Assembly (NCBI GenBank): GCA_020721025.1
Contig: DYNO01000028.1
Coordinates: 1-23,782 of the forward strand
Origin: Thiomargarita sp.
GTDB taxonomy: Bacteria > Pseudomonadota > Gammaproteobacteria > Beggiatoales > Beggiatoaceae
Length of the DNA: 23,782 bases
Reading direction: 5' to 3'
The position numbers were made by a program, and so were the translations under genes. Below, piece after piece: positions 7,150 to 15,291 of this stretch (within the stretch, counting starts at the first letter, position 1; each line of letters opens with the position of its first letter). The notes under the pieces were generated by a model. It did not search any database and was not told where the DNA came from. It was given only the letters and a program-made list of their open reading frames with translations.

Positions 7150-9945
7150 ATGGAAAAAACCTACTCTCCTCACACCATCGAACAACACTGGTACAACATC
7201 TGGGAATCACGCGGCTACTTTTCCCCCACTGGCAACAACAATCCCGCCTATTGCATCATGATTCCCCCACCCAATGTCACCGGCACGCTGCACATGGGAC
7301 ACGCTTTTCAAGATACGCTCATGGATATTTTGATTCGCTACCATCGGATGCAAGGTGAAAATACTTTGTGGCAAGTTGGGACAGATCACGCCGGTATCGC
7401 CACTCAGATGGTTGTAGAACGGCAACTTGCAGCACAAAATCTCTCTCGTCACGATTTGGGGCGCACTGCTTTCGTCGATAAAGTGTGGGAATGGAAGGCA
7501 CATTCTGGCGGTCATATTACCCAACAATTGCGTCGAATGGGGGCATCGGTCGATTGGGCGCATGAACGCTTCACGATGGACGAAGGTTTATCTCATGCGG
7601 TGCGTGAAGTTTTCGTGCGTTTGTATGATGAAGGCTTGATTTATCGTGGCAAACGTCTGGTCAATTGGGATCCGGTGCTGCACACCGCAGTCTCTGATTT
7701 AGAAGTGATTTCGGAAGAAGAGCAGGGTTCAATGTGGCATTTAAAATACCCGCTGGACGATGGCAGTGGGCATTTAATTGTTGCGACCACTCGACCCGAA
7801 ACCATGCTCGGCGATACGGCGGTGGCAGTCAATCCCAACGATCCGCGTTATCAACATTTAATCGGTAAATTCATCAACTTACCGCTGACCGCGCGCAAAA
7901 TCCCCGTGATTGCTGACGACTACGTTGATCCAGAATTCGGTTCGGGTTGTGTCAAAATTACCCCCGCCCACGATTTTAATGACTATCTTGTTGGACAACG
8001 CCACAATTTACCAATGATCAACATTTTTACCCACGATGCTAAAATCAATGACAATGCCCCGCGCAAATACCGCGATTTAGACCGTTATGAAGCGCGTAAA
8101 CATATTGTTGTTGATTTGGAAGCTCTTGATTTACTAGTTAAAATTGAACCACATAAATTGATGGTGCCGCGTGGAGATCGCAGTGGCGTGGTGATTGAAC
8201 CGTTATTAACTGATCAATGGTATGTGAAAATTGCTCCGTTGGCAGAACCGGCAATTCGTGCGGTAGAAGAAGGGCGAATCAAATTTATTCCTGACAATTG
8301 GAGCAAGACTTATTTCGAGTGGATGCGTAACATTCAAGATTGGTGTATTAGTCGGCAAATTTGGTGGGGACATCGCATTCCGGCGTGGTACGACAAAAAC
8401 AATAAAGAATACGTTGGTTATTCTGAAGCGCATGTGCGCCAAAAATATCATCTTGCGGAAAATATTGAACTGCGTCAAGATGATGATGTGCTCGACACTT
8501 GGTTTTCCTCGGCACTGTGGACTTTTTCGACACTCGGCTGGCCCGACGACACCAAACGGTTACATAGTTTTTACCCCTCCAGCGTGCTTGTTACCGGATT
8601 TGACATTATTTTCTTCTGGGTCGCACGGATGATCATGATGGGATTGAAATTTATCGGTGATGTGCCTTTCAAAGAGGTTTACATTCACGGCTTGATTCGC
8701 GATGCCGAAGGACAAAAAATGTCGAAATCAAAGGGGAATGTGCTTGATCCGCTTGATCTCATTGACGGCATTGATCTCGAAAGTCTTGTGAAAAAGCGCA
8801 CTTCCGGTTTAATGCAGCCTGAAATGGCACCCAAGATTGAGAAAAATACGCGTGCGACTTATCCCGATGGAATTGCTGCATATGGCACCGACGCATTACG
8901 CTTTACTTTCACAGCCTTAGCATCGACTGGGCGCGACATTCGCTTTGATTTGGGCAGAATCGAAGGCTATCGCAACTTTTGCAATAAATTGTGGAATGCC
9001 ACGCGCTACGTGATGATGAATACCGGGGACAGAGGGCGGGAAACAGAGAACGGAGGACAGAAAACCGATAGTTTTGAAATTCATGCAGAAGTAGAATTGT
9101 CGTTGGCAGATCGTTGGATTATCTCAGTATTGCAACAGGTCGAGGCGCAAGTCAATCAACATTTACAAAATTATCGCTTTGATTTGGCGGCACAAACTTT
9201 GTACGAATTCACTTGGAATGAATATTGTGATTGGTATTTGGAATTGTCAAAACCTGCTTTATTACATGGGAGTGAGGCAGCGCAACGAGGGACTCGGCAA
9301 ACGTTAGTGAAAGTGTTGGAAACCTTGCTGCGGTTGTTGCATCCGATCATGCCGTTTATCACCGAAGAATTGTGGCAAAAAGTCGCCCCGCTCGCCGGCA
9401 AAACTGGGGAAACGATCATGCTACAACCCTATCCACAAGCTCAAACCGATAAAATTGATAGTTATGCCTTGCAAGAAATTGAATGGGCAAAAAAATTTAT
9501 TCTCGGCGCGCGCAAAATTCGTTCAGAAATGGACATCAGCCCCGGCAAGCAATTGACCGTGTTAGTACAGAATGGTTCGCCAGAAGATCGGGAACGTTTG
9601 GCAACCCATGAACGGTTTTTAATGTCACTAGCTCGTTTAGAATCAATCACTTGGCTTGAGCCAGAAGTCGTTGCACCGGAATCTGCAATTGCCTTGGTGG
9701 GTGAGATGCGGATTTTAATTCCATTGGCAGGCTTGATTGATAAACAGGCGGAGTTGCAACGGTTGGGCAGGGAAATCGAGAAATTACGCAAGGAATTGGA
9801 AAAGTTGAATGTGAAGTTAGAAAATCCCAAGTTTATTGCCCGCGCCCCGGTGGATGTGGTTGAAAAAGATAAACAACGGGTGGCGGAAATGTCCGCGTCA
9901 TTGCAACAGTTGGAAGTGCAGCAGGTGAAAATTCAGCAGATGTAG
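7150..9945 (+). CDS. valS: Valyl-tRNA synthetase
   Basis: Charges tRNA(Val) with valine in the cytoplasm. It is a class I synthetase of 931 residues from the chosen start. The catalytic signatures are PPPNVTGTLHMGH (39-51, HIGH motif) and KMSKS (523-527). The CP1 editing domain lies between them, the anticodon-binding region contains LSLADRWI, and the C-terminal coiled-coil arm is at about 855-931. I chose ATG 7150 rather than the in-frame ATG 7129 because E. coli ValS also begins M-E-K-T-Y and the upstream TATAAT fits better. An unusual 14-residue insert (626-639; bases 9025-9066) is read from six tandem purine-rich heptamers and lies just before the anticodon-binding region. A small hairpin follows the stop codon. 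Confidence 0.97.
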   Translation: MEKTYSPHTIEQHWYNIWESRGYFSPTGNNNPAYCIMIPPPNVTGTLHMGHAFQDTLMDILIRYHRMQGENTLWQVGTDHAGIATQMVVERQLAAQNLSRHDLGRTAFVDKVWEWKAHSGGHITQQLRRMGASVDWAHERFTMDEGLSHAVREVFVRLYDEGLIYRGKRLVNWDPVLHTAVSDLEVISEEEQGSMWHLKYPLDDGSGHLIVATTRPETMLGDTAVAVNPNDPRYQHLIGKFINLPLTARKIPVIADDYVDPEFGSGCVKITPAHDFNDYLVGQRHNLPMINIFTHDAKINDNAPRKYRDLDRYEARKHIVVDLEALDLLVKIEPHKLMVPRGDRSGVVIEPLLTDQWYVKIAPLAEPAIRAVEEGRIKFIPDNWSKTYFEWMRNIQDWCISRQIWWGHRIPAWYDKNNKEYVGYSEAHVRQKYHLAENIELRQDDDVLDTWFSSALWTFSTLGWPDDTKRLHSFYPSSVLVTGFDIIFFWVARMIMMGLKFIGDVPFKEVYIHGLIRDAEGQKMSKSKGNVLDPLDLIDGIDLESLVKKRTSGLMQPEMAPKIEKNTRATYPDGIAAYGTDALRFTFTALASTGRDIRFDLGRIEGYRNFCNKLWNATRYVMMNTGDRGRETENGGQKTDSFEIHAEVELSLADRWIISVLQQVEAQVNQHLQNYRFDLAAQTLYEFTWNEYCDWYLELSKPALLHGSEAAQRGTRQTLVKVLETLLRLLHPIMPFITEELWQKVAPLAGKTGETIMLQPYPQAQTDKIDSYALQEIEWAKKFILGARKIRSEMDISPGKQLTVLVQNGSPEDRERLATHERFLMSLARLESITWLEPEVVAPESAIALVGEMRILIPLAGLIDKQAELQRLGREIEKLRKELEKLNVKLENPKFIARAPVDVVEKDKQRVAEMSASLQQLEVQQVKIQQM
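9025..9066 (+). repeat. Heptanucleotide tandem repeat inside valS
   Basis: Six consecutive 7-mers fit the pattern G-R-R-R-R-C-N: GGGGACA, GAGGGCG, GGAAACA, GAGAACG, GAGGACA and GAAAACC. Together they are 42 bases, exactly 14 codons, so the frame is kept although the unit is not a multiple of three. Purine-rich heptamer repeats of this type are known from cyanobacterial genomes (STRR sequences), usually between genes. Confidence 0.75.
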
Positions 9946-9953
9946 TTCATCTC

Positions 9954-9986
9954 AACCTGTCAGGTTTCCAGCAAATTTGACAGGTT
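9954..9986 (+). terminator. Inverted repeat after valS
   Basis: AACCTGTCA (9954-9962) and TGACAGGTT (9978-9986) form a perfect 9 bp stem with a 15-base loop, starting nine bases after the valS stop. Only a weak T-run follows, so it may be a repeat palindrome rather than an efficient intrinsic terminator. Confidence 0.45.
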
Positions 9987-10079
9987 TAAAATATTATCAT
10001 TATTGTGGGAATTATCGTTTGATACAGTTGGTTGAGAAAATATTTTTAAAACATCTGTGTAACCTAAGGACAAATAACA

Positions 10080-11186
10080 ATGCGTTGTGATTTTTTTCAA
10101 TTAGCAACTACGGGTGTGCAAGGATTACAACCCTATCAGCCGGGCAAACCTATCGAAGAATTAGAGCGGGAATATGGGGTGACGAATGCAATCAAGCTGG
10201 CATCAAATGAAAATTCCTTGGGTGCAAGTCCGTTGGTGCTACAAGAATTATACAAGCATCTCAACAATTTAGCCCGTTATCCCGATGGCAATGGTTTTAT
10301 TTTGAAACACGCCCTTGCTCAAAAACATCAGGTTGATATGAATTGCGTAACATTGGGGAATGGCTCGAATGATCTGTTAGAATTAATCACTCGTGCCTTT
10401 GTGACCTCAGCGCATTCTGTGGTGTATTCGCAACACGCGTTCGCAGTCTATCCCATTGTCACGCAAGCCGTTGGAGCAAAACACATTGTCGTTCCTGCGA
10501 AAAATTACGGGCACGATTTGGTGGCGATGCAGGCAGCGGTGCGTGATGATACCCGGTTGATTTTTATTGCGAATCCGAATAATCCAACGGGAACTTGGTT
10601 AGAACAGGCGGAATTGAAAAATTTTTTAGATGCCATTCCCAATAATATCTTGGTTTTGATTGACGAAGCCTATTTTGAATATGTCGATAAACCGAATTAT
10701 CCTGATTGCAGCTTGTGGTTGAATGATTATCCAAATTTAATCGTGACTCGAACTTTTTCAAAGGCTTATGGATTAGCAGCGTTACGCGTGGGTTATGGTT
10801 TGGCGCATCCTGATGTCACCAATGTATTAAATCGAGTGCGACAACCGTTTAATGTCAATCAATTAGGTTTAATTGCAGCGGCTACCGCCCTAACAGACAC
10901 TGATCATGTGTTACAATCCGTTACGCTGAACCGTTGGGGAATGCAGCAGATGACACAAACCTTTCAGCAGATGGGATTGGAATATCTTGAGTCCGCCGGT
11001 AATTTTATCTGCGTTGATGTGGAAGATGGGGCAAAAATTTATCAAGCCCTGTTGTATGAAGGTGTTATCGTGCGTCCGGTGGGCGGTGGCTATGAAATGC
11101 CGCGACATTTGCGAATAACTGTCGGTACTGAGGAAGAAAATTTTCGCTGTTTACGCGCCTTACAAACCGTGTTAAATAAACGATGA
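10080..11186 (+). CDS. hisC: Histidinol-phosphate aminotransferase
   Basis: A PLP enzyme that converts imidazole acetol-phosphate to L-histidinol phosphate in histidine biosynthesis, in the cytoplasm. It has 368 residues, normal for the family. Visible features are the substrate-binding A-S-N-E-N segment (41-45), LGNGSND (92-98) near the PLP phosphate, NPNNPTG (165-171), D195-E-A-Y198, and the Schiff-base lysine K228 in TFSKAYGLAALR with Arg236. The start ATG has TAAGGA (10065-10070) nine bases upstream. It stands alone rather than in a his operon, as the hisC2 type often does. Some members also transaminate aromatic amino acids, so a dual role is possible. Confidence 0.92.
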   Translation: MRCDFFQLATTGVQGLQPYQPGKPIEELEREYGVTNAIKLASNENSLGASPLVLQELYKHLNNLARYPDGNGFILKHALAQKHQVDMNCVTLGNGSNDLLELITRAFVTSAHSVVYSQHAFAVYPIVTQAVGAKHIVVPAKNYGHDLVAMQAAVRDDTRLIFIANPNNPTGTWLEQAELKNFLDAIPNNILVLIDEAYFEYVDKPNYPDCSLWLNDYPNLIVTRTFSKAYGLAALRVGYGLAHPDVTNVLNRVRQPFNVNQLGLIAAATALTDTDHVLQSVTLNRWGMQQMTQTFQQMGLEYLESAGNFICVDVEDGAKIYQALLYEGVIVRPVGGGYEMPRHLRITVGTEEENFRCLRALQTVLNKR

Positions 11187-11691
11187 ACTGTGAATTAGAC
11201 TTTTGTACCACAAGCAAATTATGAGAAAATAGAAGCACTTTTGAAAATTTACTTGAGAACTTCTCTAAATAGATGTATCATTTTAGCAACACAGTTTGGT
11301 CTATGTTGTTTTTTTGTGGAAAAATGTTGCATTTTTTTTGATTACCAAGTTACTTTATAGTAAACTTGAAGTCGATCATATCTCACTCAAAATCGTCAAC
11401 TCACATCAGGGTTGATTGAGGATGACGCTACACAGAAAATTGATAAAACTTGTTCTTGTGAGCACAGAAAAAGCAGCGAGACAGTAAACAACGGGCTGGC
11501 AACGGGTCTGTAATTATGGTGTGAATCGCTAGTTTAAATAGTGCATGTGGAATTTTTCTACGTGCTTTGTCGGTTACGACCTTATTTTAATAACTTATTA
11601 TTAACAATATGCATTCGTTGGTCATTTTTCATATTTCGTGGAAAATTATTAACGGAAAAGTAACAGTAATTTTAACCTTATGGAGAAATCT
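11187..11691. other. Long leader region upstream of the porin gene
   Basis: About 500 AT-rich bases with no credible gene. There are T-runs near 11308-11316 and 11332-11340, and an imperfect inverted repeat (AAGTTAC...GTAAACTT) near 11348-11368 that might end hisC transcripts. The porin promoter probably lies in the second half, but I see no hexamer pair good enough to name. Confidence 0.5.
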
Positions 11692-12909
11692 ATGAATCAG
11701 AAGATACTTGCTTTAACAATGGCGGCGGCATTAGTCGTTCCCATGATGGCACATGCAGATGTGAAACTGTCTGGTACTATCCAAGCGGAAACTGGTAGTG
11801 CTAAATTAGGTATGGCGAAAGATCGTTTGAGATTGACAGGTGACGATGAAGGTGTGTTGCTGAATGGTGGTCCCAACAGACTGCGCTTTGACATCGACGA
11901 AAAATTGAGCAACGGTTGGTCAGCAATGGCTCGCTATCAAGTTGCTTTTAACACCTCAGTCAACAAAGGCTTGACCAACGGTCAAGAAAGCTGGATCGGC
12001 TTGAAAATGAACAGCGAAGCCTTCTATTTCCGTTTCGGTAATTTATACGGTAACTACAAAGCTCTCAAAAACGGAATTGATCCATTCGTTGATACATCTC
12101 TTCAAGCGCGTGGTACTTCAGGTGGCATGTCTGGTTCTAAACACTTGGTGTCATGTACTGCCGCGAATACTGGTTTGTGCCAAAATTATCAAAAAGATGG
12201 CGATTTGACTAACGTTCCAAGCACTAATAAAGGTGACTTGGGGGCGAGAAAAGTTCTCGGTGGTTTTACTAATAACAGTTATGTCAACAACGCATTAGAA
12301 CTGGGCACAAAGATGGGTGGTTTCTCTGCTAGCTTGCAAGGCGTGTGGGATCAAACCGATGTATTGAACGGCGGTGGTTTAATCGCATTAGAATACACTC
12401 ACGATAACTTCAGCGTGTTTGCTGGAGCCGCTTACACCGATTTAGATGACAGTGTGGGTAGCGTTTCTACAAGCAAATTAGACAGCGGTGGTAACTGGAA
12501 AGTTGGTGGTACTGCTACATTTGCCGGCATGAAGCTTGGTTTGCAATATGAACATGCAGAGATCGGCACTTTAACAGATTCCTCTTTCGCTAAGGTCAAA
12601 AATGGTGTAACTACTATTGCGCCAATTGCTGGTACTTATCTGTTAGGCTCTATTGACTTCCGTGCTGATAACTTGGCAATCGGTGGTTGGGTAGCAAAGT
12701 ATAGCGAAGACAAAGATGAAGTGAAACTTTCTTCCACCGGTCTCAATCAAAAGGGCGAGTACAACAATGACGCTCTGAGTTTTGCTGTAGGCTTGAAATA
12801 CTTCCTCAGCAAGCGCACGCTGGCTTTTGGTGGTTATCAACAAACCAACAGCGAAAACAACATCTATGACCAAAAAGTGGTTGGCGTGGGTGTTCGTCAC
12901 AGTTTCTAA
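11692..12909 (+). CDS. Outer-membrane general porin (Gram-negative porin family)
   Basis: A 405-residue precursor of a trimeric beta-barrel channel for small hydrophilic solutes. A classical signal peptide (residues 1-23, ending A-H-A) precedes mature D-V-K-L-S-G-T, the usual first strand. Alternating hydrophobic and polar strands, Gly/Asn-rich loops and a C-terminal G-V-R-H-S-F with terminal Phe (the BAM recognition signal) mark an outer-membrane barrel. Two cysteines about 11 residues apart (S-C-T-A-A and L-C-Q-N) lie in a probable loop and may form a disulfide. I chose ATG 11692 over the in-frame ATG 11680 because GGAG (11682-11685) lies six bases before it and would be inside the coding region otherwise. 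A strong terminator follows. Substrate specificity cannot be read from the sequence. Confidence 0.88.
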   Translation: MNQKILALTMAAALVVPMMAHADVKLSGTIQAETGSAKLGMAKDRLRLTGDDEGVLLNGGPNRLRFDIDEKLSNGWSAMARYQVAFNTSVNKGLTNGQESWIGLKMNSEAFYFRFGNLYGNYKALKNGIDPFVDTSLQARGTSGGMSGSKHLVSCTAANTGLCQNYQKDGDLTNVPSTNKGDLGARKVLGGFTNNSYVNNALELGTKMGGFSASLQGVWDQTDVLNGGGLIALEYTHDNFSVFAGAAYTDLDDSVGSVSTSKLDSGGNWKVGGTATFAGMKLGLQYEHAEIGTLTDSSFAKVKNGVTTIAPIAGTYLLGSIDFRADNLAIGGWVAKYSEDKDEVKLSSTGLNQKGEYNNDALSFAVGLKYFLSKRTLAFGGYQQTNSENNIYDQKVVGVGVRHSF

Positions 12910-12946
12910 GTTTGTTTGACATTAACTCTATGTGAGAGTAAACATT

Positions 12947-12990
12947 AAAGGGGTGTCTGATTCGTCAGGTACACCCCTTGCTTATTTTGC
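12947..12990 (+). terminator. Intrinsic terminator of the porin gene
   Basis: AAGGGGTGT (12948-12956) pairs perfectly with ACACCCCTT (12971-12979), a GC-rich 9 bp stem with a 14-base loop, followed by GCTTATTTT. It begins about 40 bases after the porin stop. Confidence 0.85.
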
Positions 12991-13046
12991 AAGAATTAAA
13001 GTGCTGATTTCTCCTGTCGTTACGCCCGGCTGTCCCTCATTCGATG

Positions 13047-13064
13047 TTGTCATGCAATTGTCAT
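13047..13064 (+). promoter_or_regulatory. Pho box (PhoB binding site) upstream of btaAB
   Basis: Two identical heptamers, TTGTCAT-GCAA-TTGTCAT, are spaced exactly as in the PhoB consensus CTGTCAT-N4-CTGTCAT (11 bp period). Each heptamer differs from that consensus only at its first base. The site is on the same strand as btaA, 220 bases before its start. No sharp -10 hexamer follows. Between the box and the gene lies a small palindromic element (13137-13200). Confidence 0.65.
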
Positions 13065-13136
13065 CTTGCTTTATCCATTCATTTGTTTTATTCTGCGAAT
13101 ACGCTCCCTTTGGATATTTACCTTACATTTCTCTTG

Positions 13137-13200
13137 TCTGAACCTTAATTTTCATAATTAACATAGTAATTTATGTCAATTAGACGAATTAGGGCGCAGA
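13137..13200. repeat. Palindromic repeat, family C, copy 1
   Basis: TCTGAACCTTAATTTTC (13137-13153) pairs imperfectly with the reverse complement of the right end, which reads TCTGCGCCCTAATTCGTC (13200-13183). The left end is identical to that of the element after btaB (15200-15282). It lies in the btaA leader, 84 bases before the start codon. Confidence 0.5.
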
Positions 13201-13283
13201 CGACCAGTCATGAGCTGTGTAAGTTAAATGGCTAAACTTTCAGCGGCTTACCGCGTTTCAATTATTGCGAGGAATTCTTTACA

Positions 13284-14522
13284 ATGCGATCCAATTCACC
13301 AACCACCGGTTTATTAAAAAAAGCAGTCCAACATGAACCGTTGATGTCCAAAGAAGGCTTTACCCAACGTCTATTCACGATGTGGTTTGACGGCTTCGTT
13401 TACAATCAAATCTGGGAAGACCCCGATGTTGACCTCGCCGCGCTCAAATTACAATCCGACAGCCGAATTTTAACCATCTCCTCCGGTGGCTGTAATGTCT
13501 TAAATTATTTGATTCAGAAACCAGAAAAAATCACCGCGGTCGATTTAAACCAATATCACATGCAACTCACGCGGTTAAAACTCGCCGCGCTGCAACACCT
13601 CCCGACCTACGAAGATTTTTTTAACTTTTTCGGTCATGCCAACCATCCGAATAATCTGAAGAATTATCACACCTACATCAGCCCGCATTTAGACGAAGCG
13701 ACGCGCAAATTTTGGGAAGGCGGTTCGCTGATTCGCAGAACGTTGGGTAAAACTCGGATCAATTATTTTCGCAAGAATTTATACCGTTACGCTCGATTCG
13801 GCATGTTTATGCGCTTTTTGCACGGCATCGCCAAAGTGACGCGTCATCAACCTCACAAATTGCTCGAAGCCAAGACGCTGGAAGAACAAGAAGCCATTTT
13901 TGACAAACACATCGCGCCGTTTTTCGACAATTGGTTCGTAAAAAGCGTGGGCAACAGTCCGCTTGCTGTGTTCAGTTTGGGGATTCCGCCGCAGCAATAC
14001 AATGCGATGAAAAAGGAATCTAAGGGCAAGTTATTGAATTTATACCGCGAACGGGTCAAACGGTTGGCGTGTCAATTCCCAGTGCAAGATAATTATTTTG
14101 CATGGCAGGGCTTCAGTTTGAGCTACGATACCGAAGCTTGTCAAGCGATTCCTGAGTATTTAAAACGGGAACATTACGAAAGTCTCAAGGAAAATTTGGG
14201 GCGGATTGAAACCCACGTCACCACGCTGACCGAGCACATGAAAGCCCAACCAGACAACAGCTTAGATCGTTTTGTGTTCCTCGATTCGCAAGATTGGATG
14301 CCTGATGAAGTGATTACGGAAATGTGGCAAGAAATCGCCCGCGTCGGTCGTCCCGGCACACGAATTATTTTCCGCACTGCCTCCACCGATTCACCGATAG
14401 AAACGGCGTTACCGCCAGATTTACGGGCAAAGTTTGTCTATGAAAAAGAATGGTCTGAGGAATTATTTCAACAAGATCGTTCTGCGATTTACGGCGGTTT
14501 TCACATTTATTCCAAGCCCTAG
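13284..14522 (+). CDS. btaA: Diacylglycerol 3-amino-3-carboxypropyltransferase BtaA (DUF3419)
   Basis: BtaA moves the 3-amino-3-carboxypropyl group of S-adenosylmethionine to diacylglycerol, forming diacylglyceryl-homoserine, the first step to the betaine lipid DGTS. The 412-residue length matches the bacterial enzyme. Recognisable segments are YNQIWEDPDVD (40-50), the SAM-binding ILTISSGGCNVLNYL (62-76), AVDLN (85-89), FLDSQDWM (332-339) and the C-terminal DRSAIYGGFHIY (398-409). GAGGA (13269-13273) lies ten bases before the ATG. btaB follows directly, with its ribosome site overlapping the btaA stop, so the pair is one operon. The Pho box upstream suggests induction by phosphate starvation, when DGTS can replace phospholipids. 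The enzyme is expected to act at the inner-membrane surface. Confidence 0.9.
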   Translation: MRSNSPTTGLLKKAVQHEPLMSKEGFTQRLFTMWFDGFVYNQIWEDPDVDLAALKLQSDSRILTISSGGCNVLNYLIQKPEKITAVDLNQYHMQLTRLKLAALQHLPTYEDFFNFFGHANHPNNLKNYHTYISPHLDEATRKFWEGGSLIRRTLGKTRINYFRKNLYRYARFGMFMRFLHGIAKVTRHQPHKLLEAKTLEEQEAIFDKHIAPFFDNWFVKSVGNSPLAVFSLGIPPQQYNAMKKESKGKLLNLYRERVKRLACQFPVQDNYFAWQGFSLSYDTEACQAIPEYLKREHYESLKENLGRIETHVTTLTEHMKAQPDNSLDRFVFLDSQDWMPDEVITEMWQEIARVGRPGTRIIFRTASTDSPIETALPPDLRAKFVYEKEWSEELFQQDRSAIYGGFHIYSKP

Positions 14523-14531
14523 GAGAGTGTG

Positions 14532-15176
14532 ATGGATCAAGTGCAAGCGATGGATCGGATGTACCGTTATCAAAAGTATATTTATGATTTTACTCGTAAA
14601 TATTACTTGCTGGGGCGCGACACGCTCATTCGGCGGATGGATATTAAACCCGATGAAAATGTGTTGGAAGTGGGTTGTGGCACGGCGCGCAATTTATTGC
14701 TCATCGCAAAACGTTATCCACAAGCGAAATTGTATGGTTTAGACGCATCAACCGAAATGTTGGACACCGCCGCAACGAAAATTCGCAGCACCCCGTATGC
14801 CGACAGAATTACGTTAACGCATTGTTTAGCCGAAGATTTACATCATCAACGCACTTTTGGGGTGGAAAAACCGTTCGACAAAGTTTTTTTCTCTTATTCG
14901 CTGTCGATGATTCCCCCGTGGTTGCAAGCGTTGCATGTGGGATTGGAAAATTTGAAATCCGGCGGTATATTGTACATTGTTGATTTTTCTGATCAACGCG
15001 GCTTGCCGAAGTGGTTCAGTTTTATGCTGAAACGTTGGTTAGCGATGTTTGGGGTACATTATCATCCGGAATTATTGGTTGAATTGCAAAAACTGCACGA
15101 TTCTGGTCAGGGAACATTGCAAATCACCAGTTTGGGCGGACATTACGCGTTTATCGCTGAATTTGTGAAAAAATAG
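14532..15176 (+). CDS. btaB: Diacylglyceryl-homoserine N-methyltransferase BtaB
   Basis: BtaB adds three methyl groups from SAM to the amino group of diacylglyceryl-homoserine, giving DGTS. The 214-residue protein is a class I methyltransferase: motif I is VLEVGCGTARNL (44-55), motif II is YGLDAS (68-73), then F-F-S-Y-S-L-S-M-I-P-P and a motif III-like G-G-I-L-Y-I-V-D-F. Length and placement after btaA match the bacterial two-gene arrangement, and the function rests mainly on that context. I chose ATG 14532 over GTG 14529 because AGGAGA (14521-14526) is then properly spaced. The nine-base gap after btaA implies co-transcription. A family C hairpin follows the stop. Confidence 0.87.
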   Translation: MDQVQAMDRMYRYQKYIYDFTRKYYLLGRDTLIRRMDIKPDENVLEVGCGTARNLLLIAKRYPQAKLYGLDASTEMLDTAATKIRSTPYADRITLTHCLAEDLHHQRTFGVEKPFDKVFFSYSLSMIPPWLQALHVGLENLKSGGILYIVDFSDQRGLPKWFSFMLKRWLAMFGVHYHPELLVELQKLHDSGQGTLQITSLGGHYAFIAEFVKK

Positions 15177-15199
15177 AATGAGTTAGGGGGATGCAATTC

Positions 15200-15282
15200 A
15201 TCTGAACCTTAATTTTCCAAATGTGTAGAATTTTCATAATGATTATGTAAATTGCTACAATGAGGACAATTATGGTTCAGAT
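15200..15282. repeat. Palindromic repeat, family C, copy 2
   Basis: ATCTGAACCTTAATTTTCC (15200-15218) pairs with GGACAATTATGGTTCAGAT (15264-15282), with only two mismatched positions. It lies between the convergent btaB and TRAP-protein genes, where it could stop transcription from both sides. Its left end is shared with the element at 13137. Confidence 0.6.
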
Positions 15283-15291
15283 ATTTGTTCG

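Noticed and set aside
11348..11368. AT-rich inverted repeat considered as the hisC terminator
   Set aside because: The stem is imperfect and the T-run precedes rather than follows it on the plus strand, so it is mentioned only in the gap description.
12932..13141. 69-codon open frame after the porin gene
   Set aside because: It runs through the porin terminator, has no ribosome site and encodes no recognisable domain; the region is better explained by the terminator and the Pho box.
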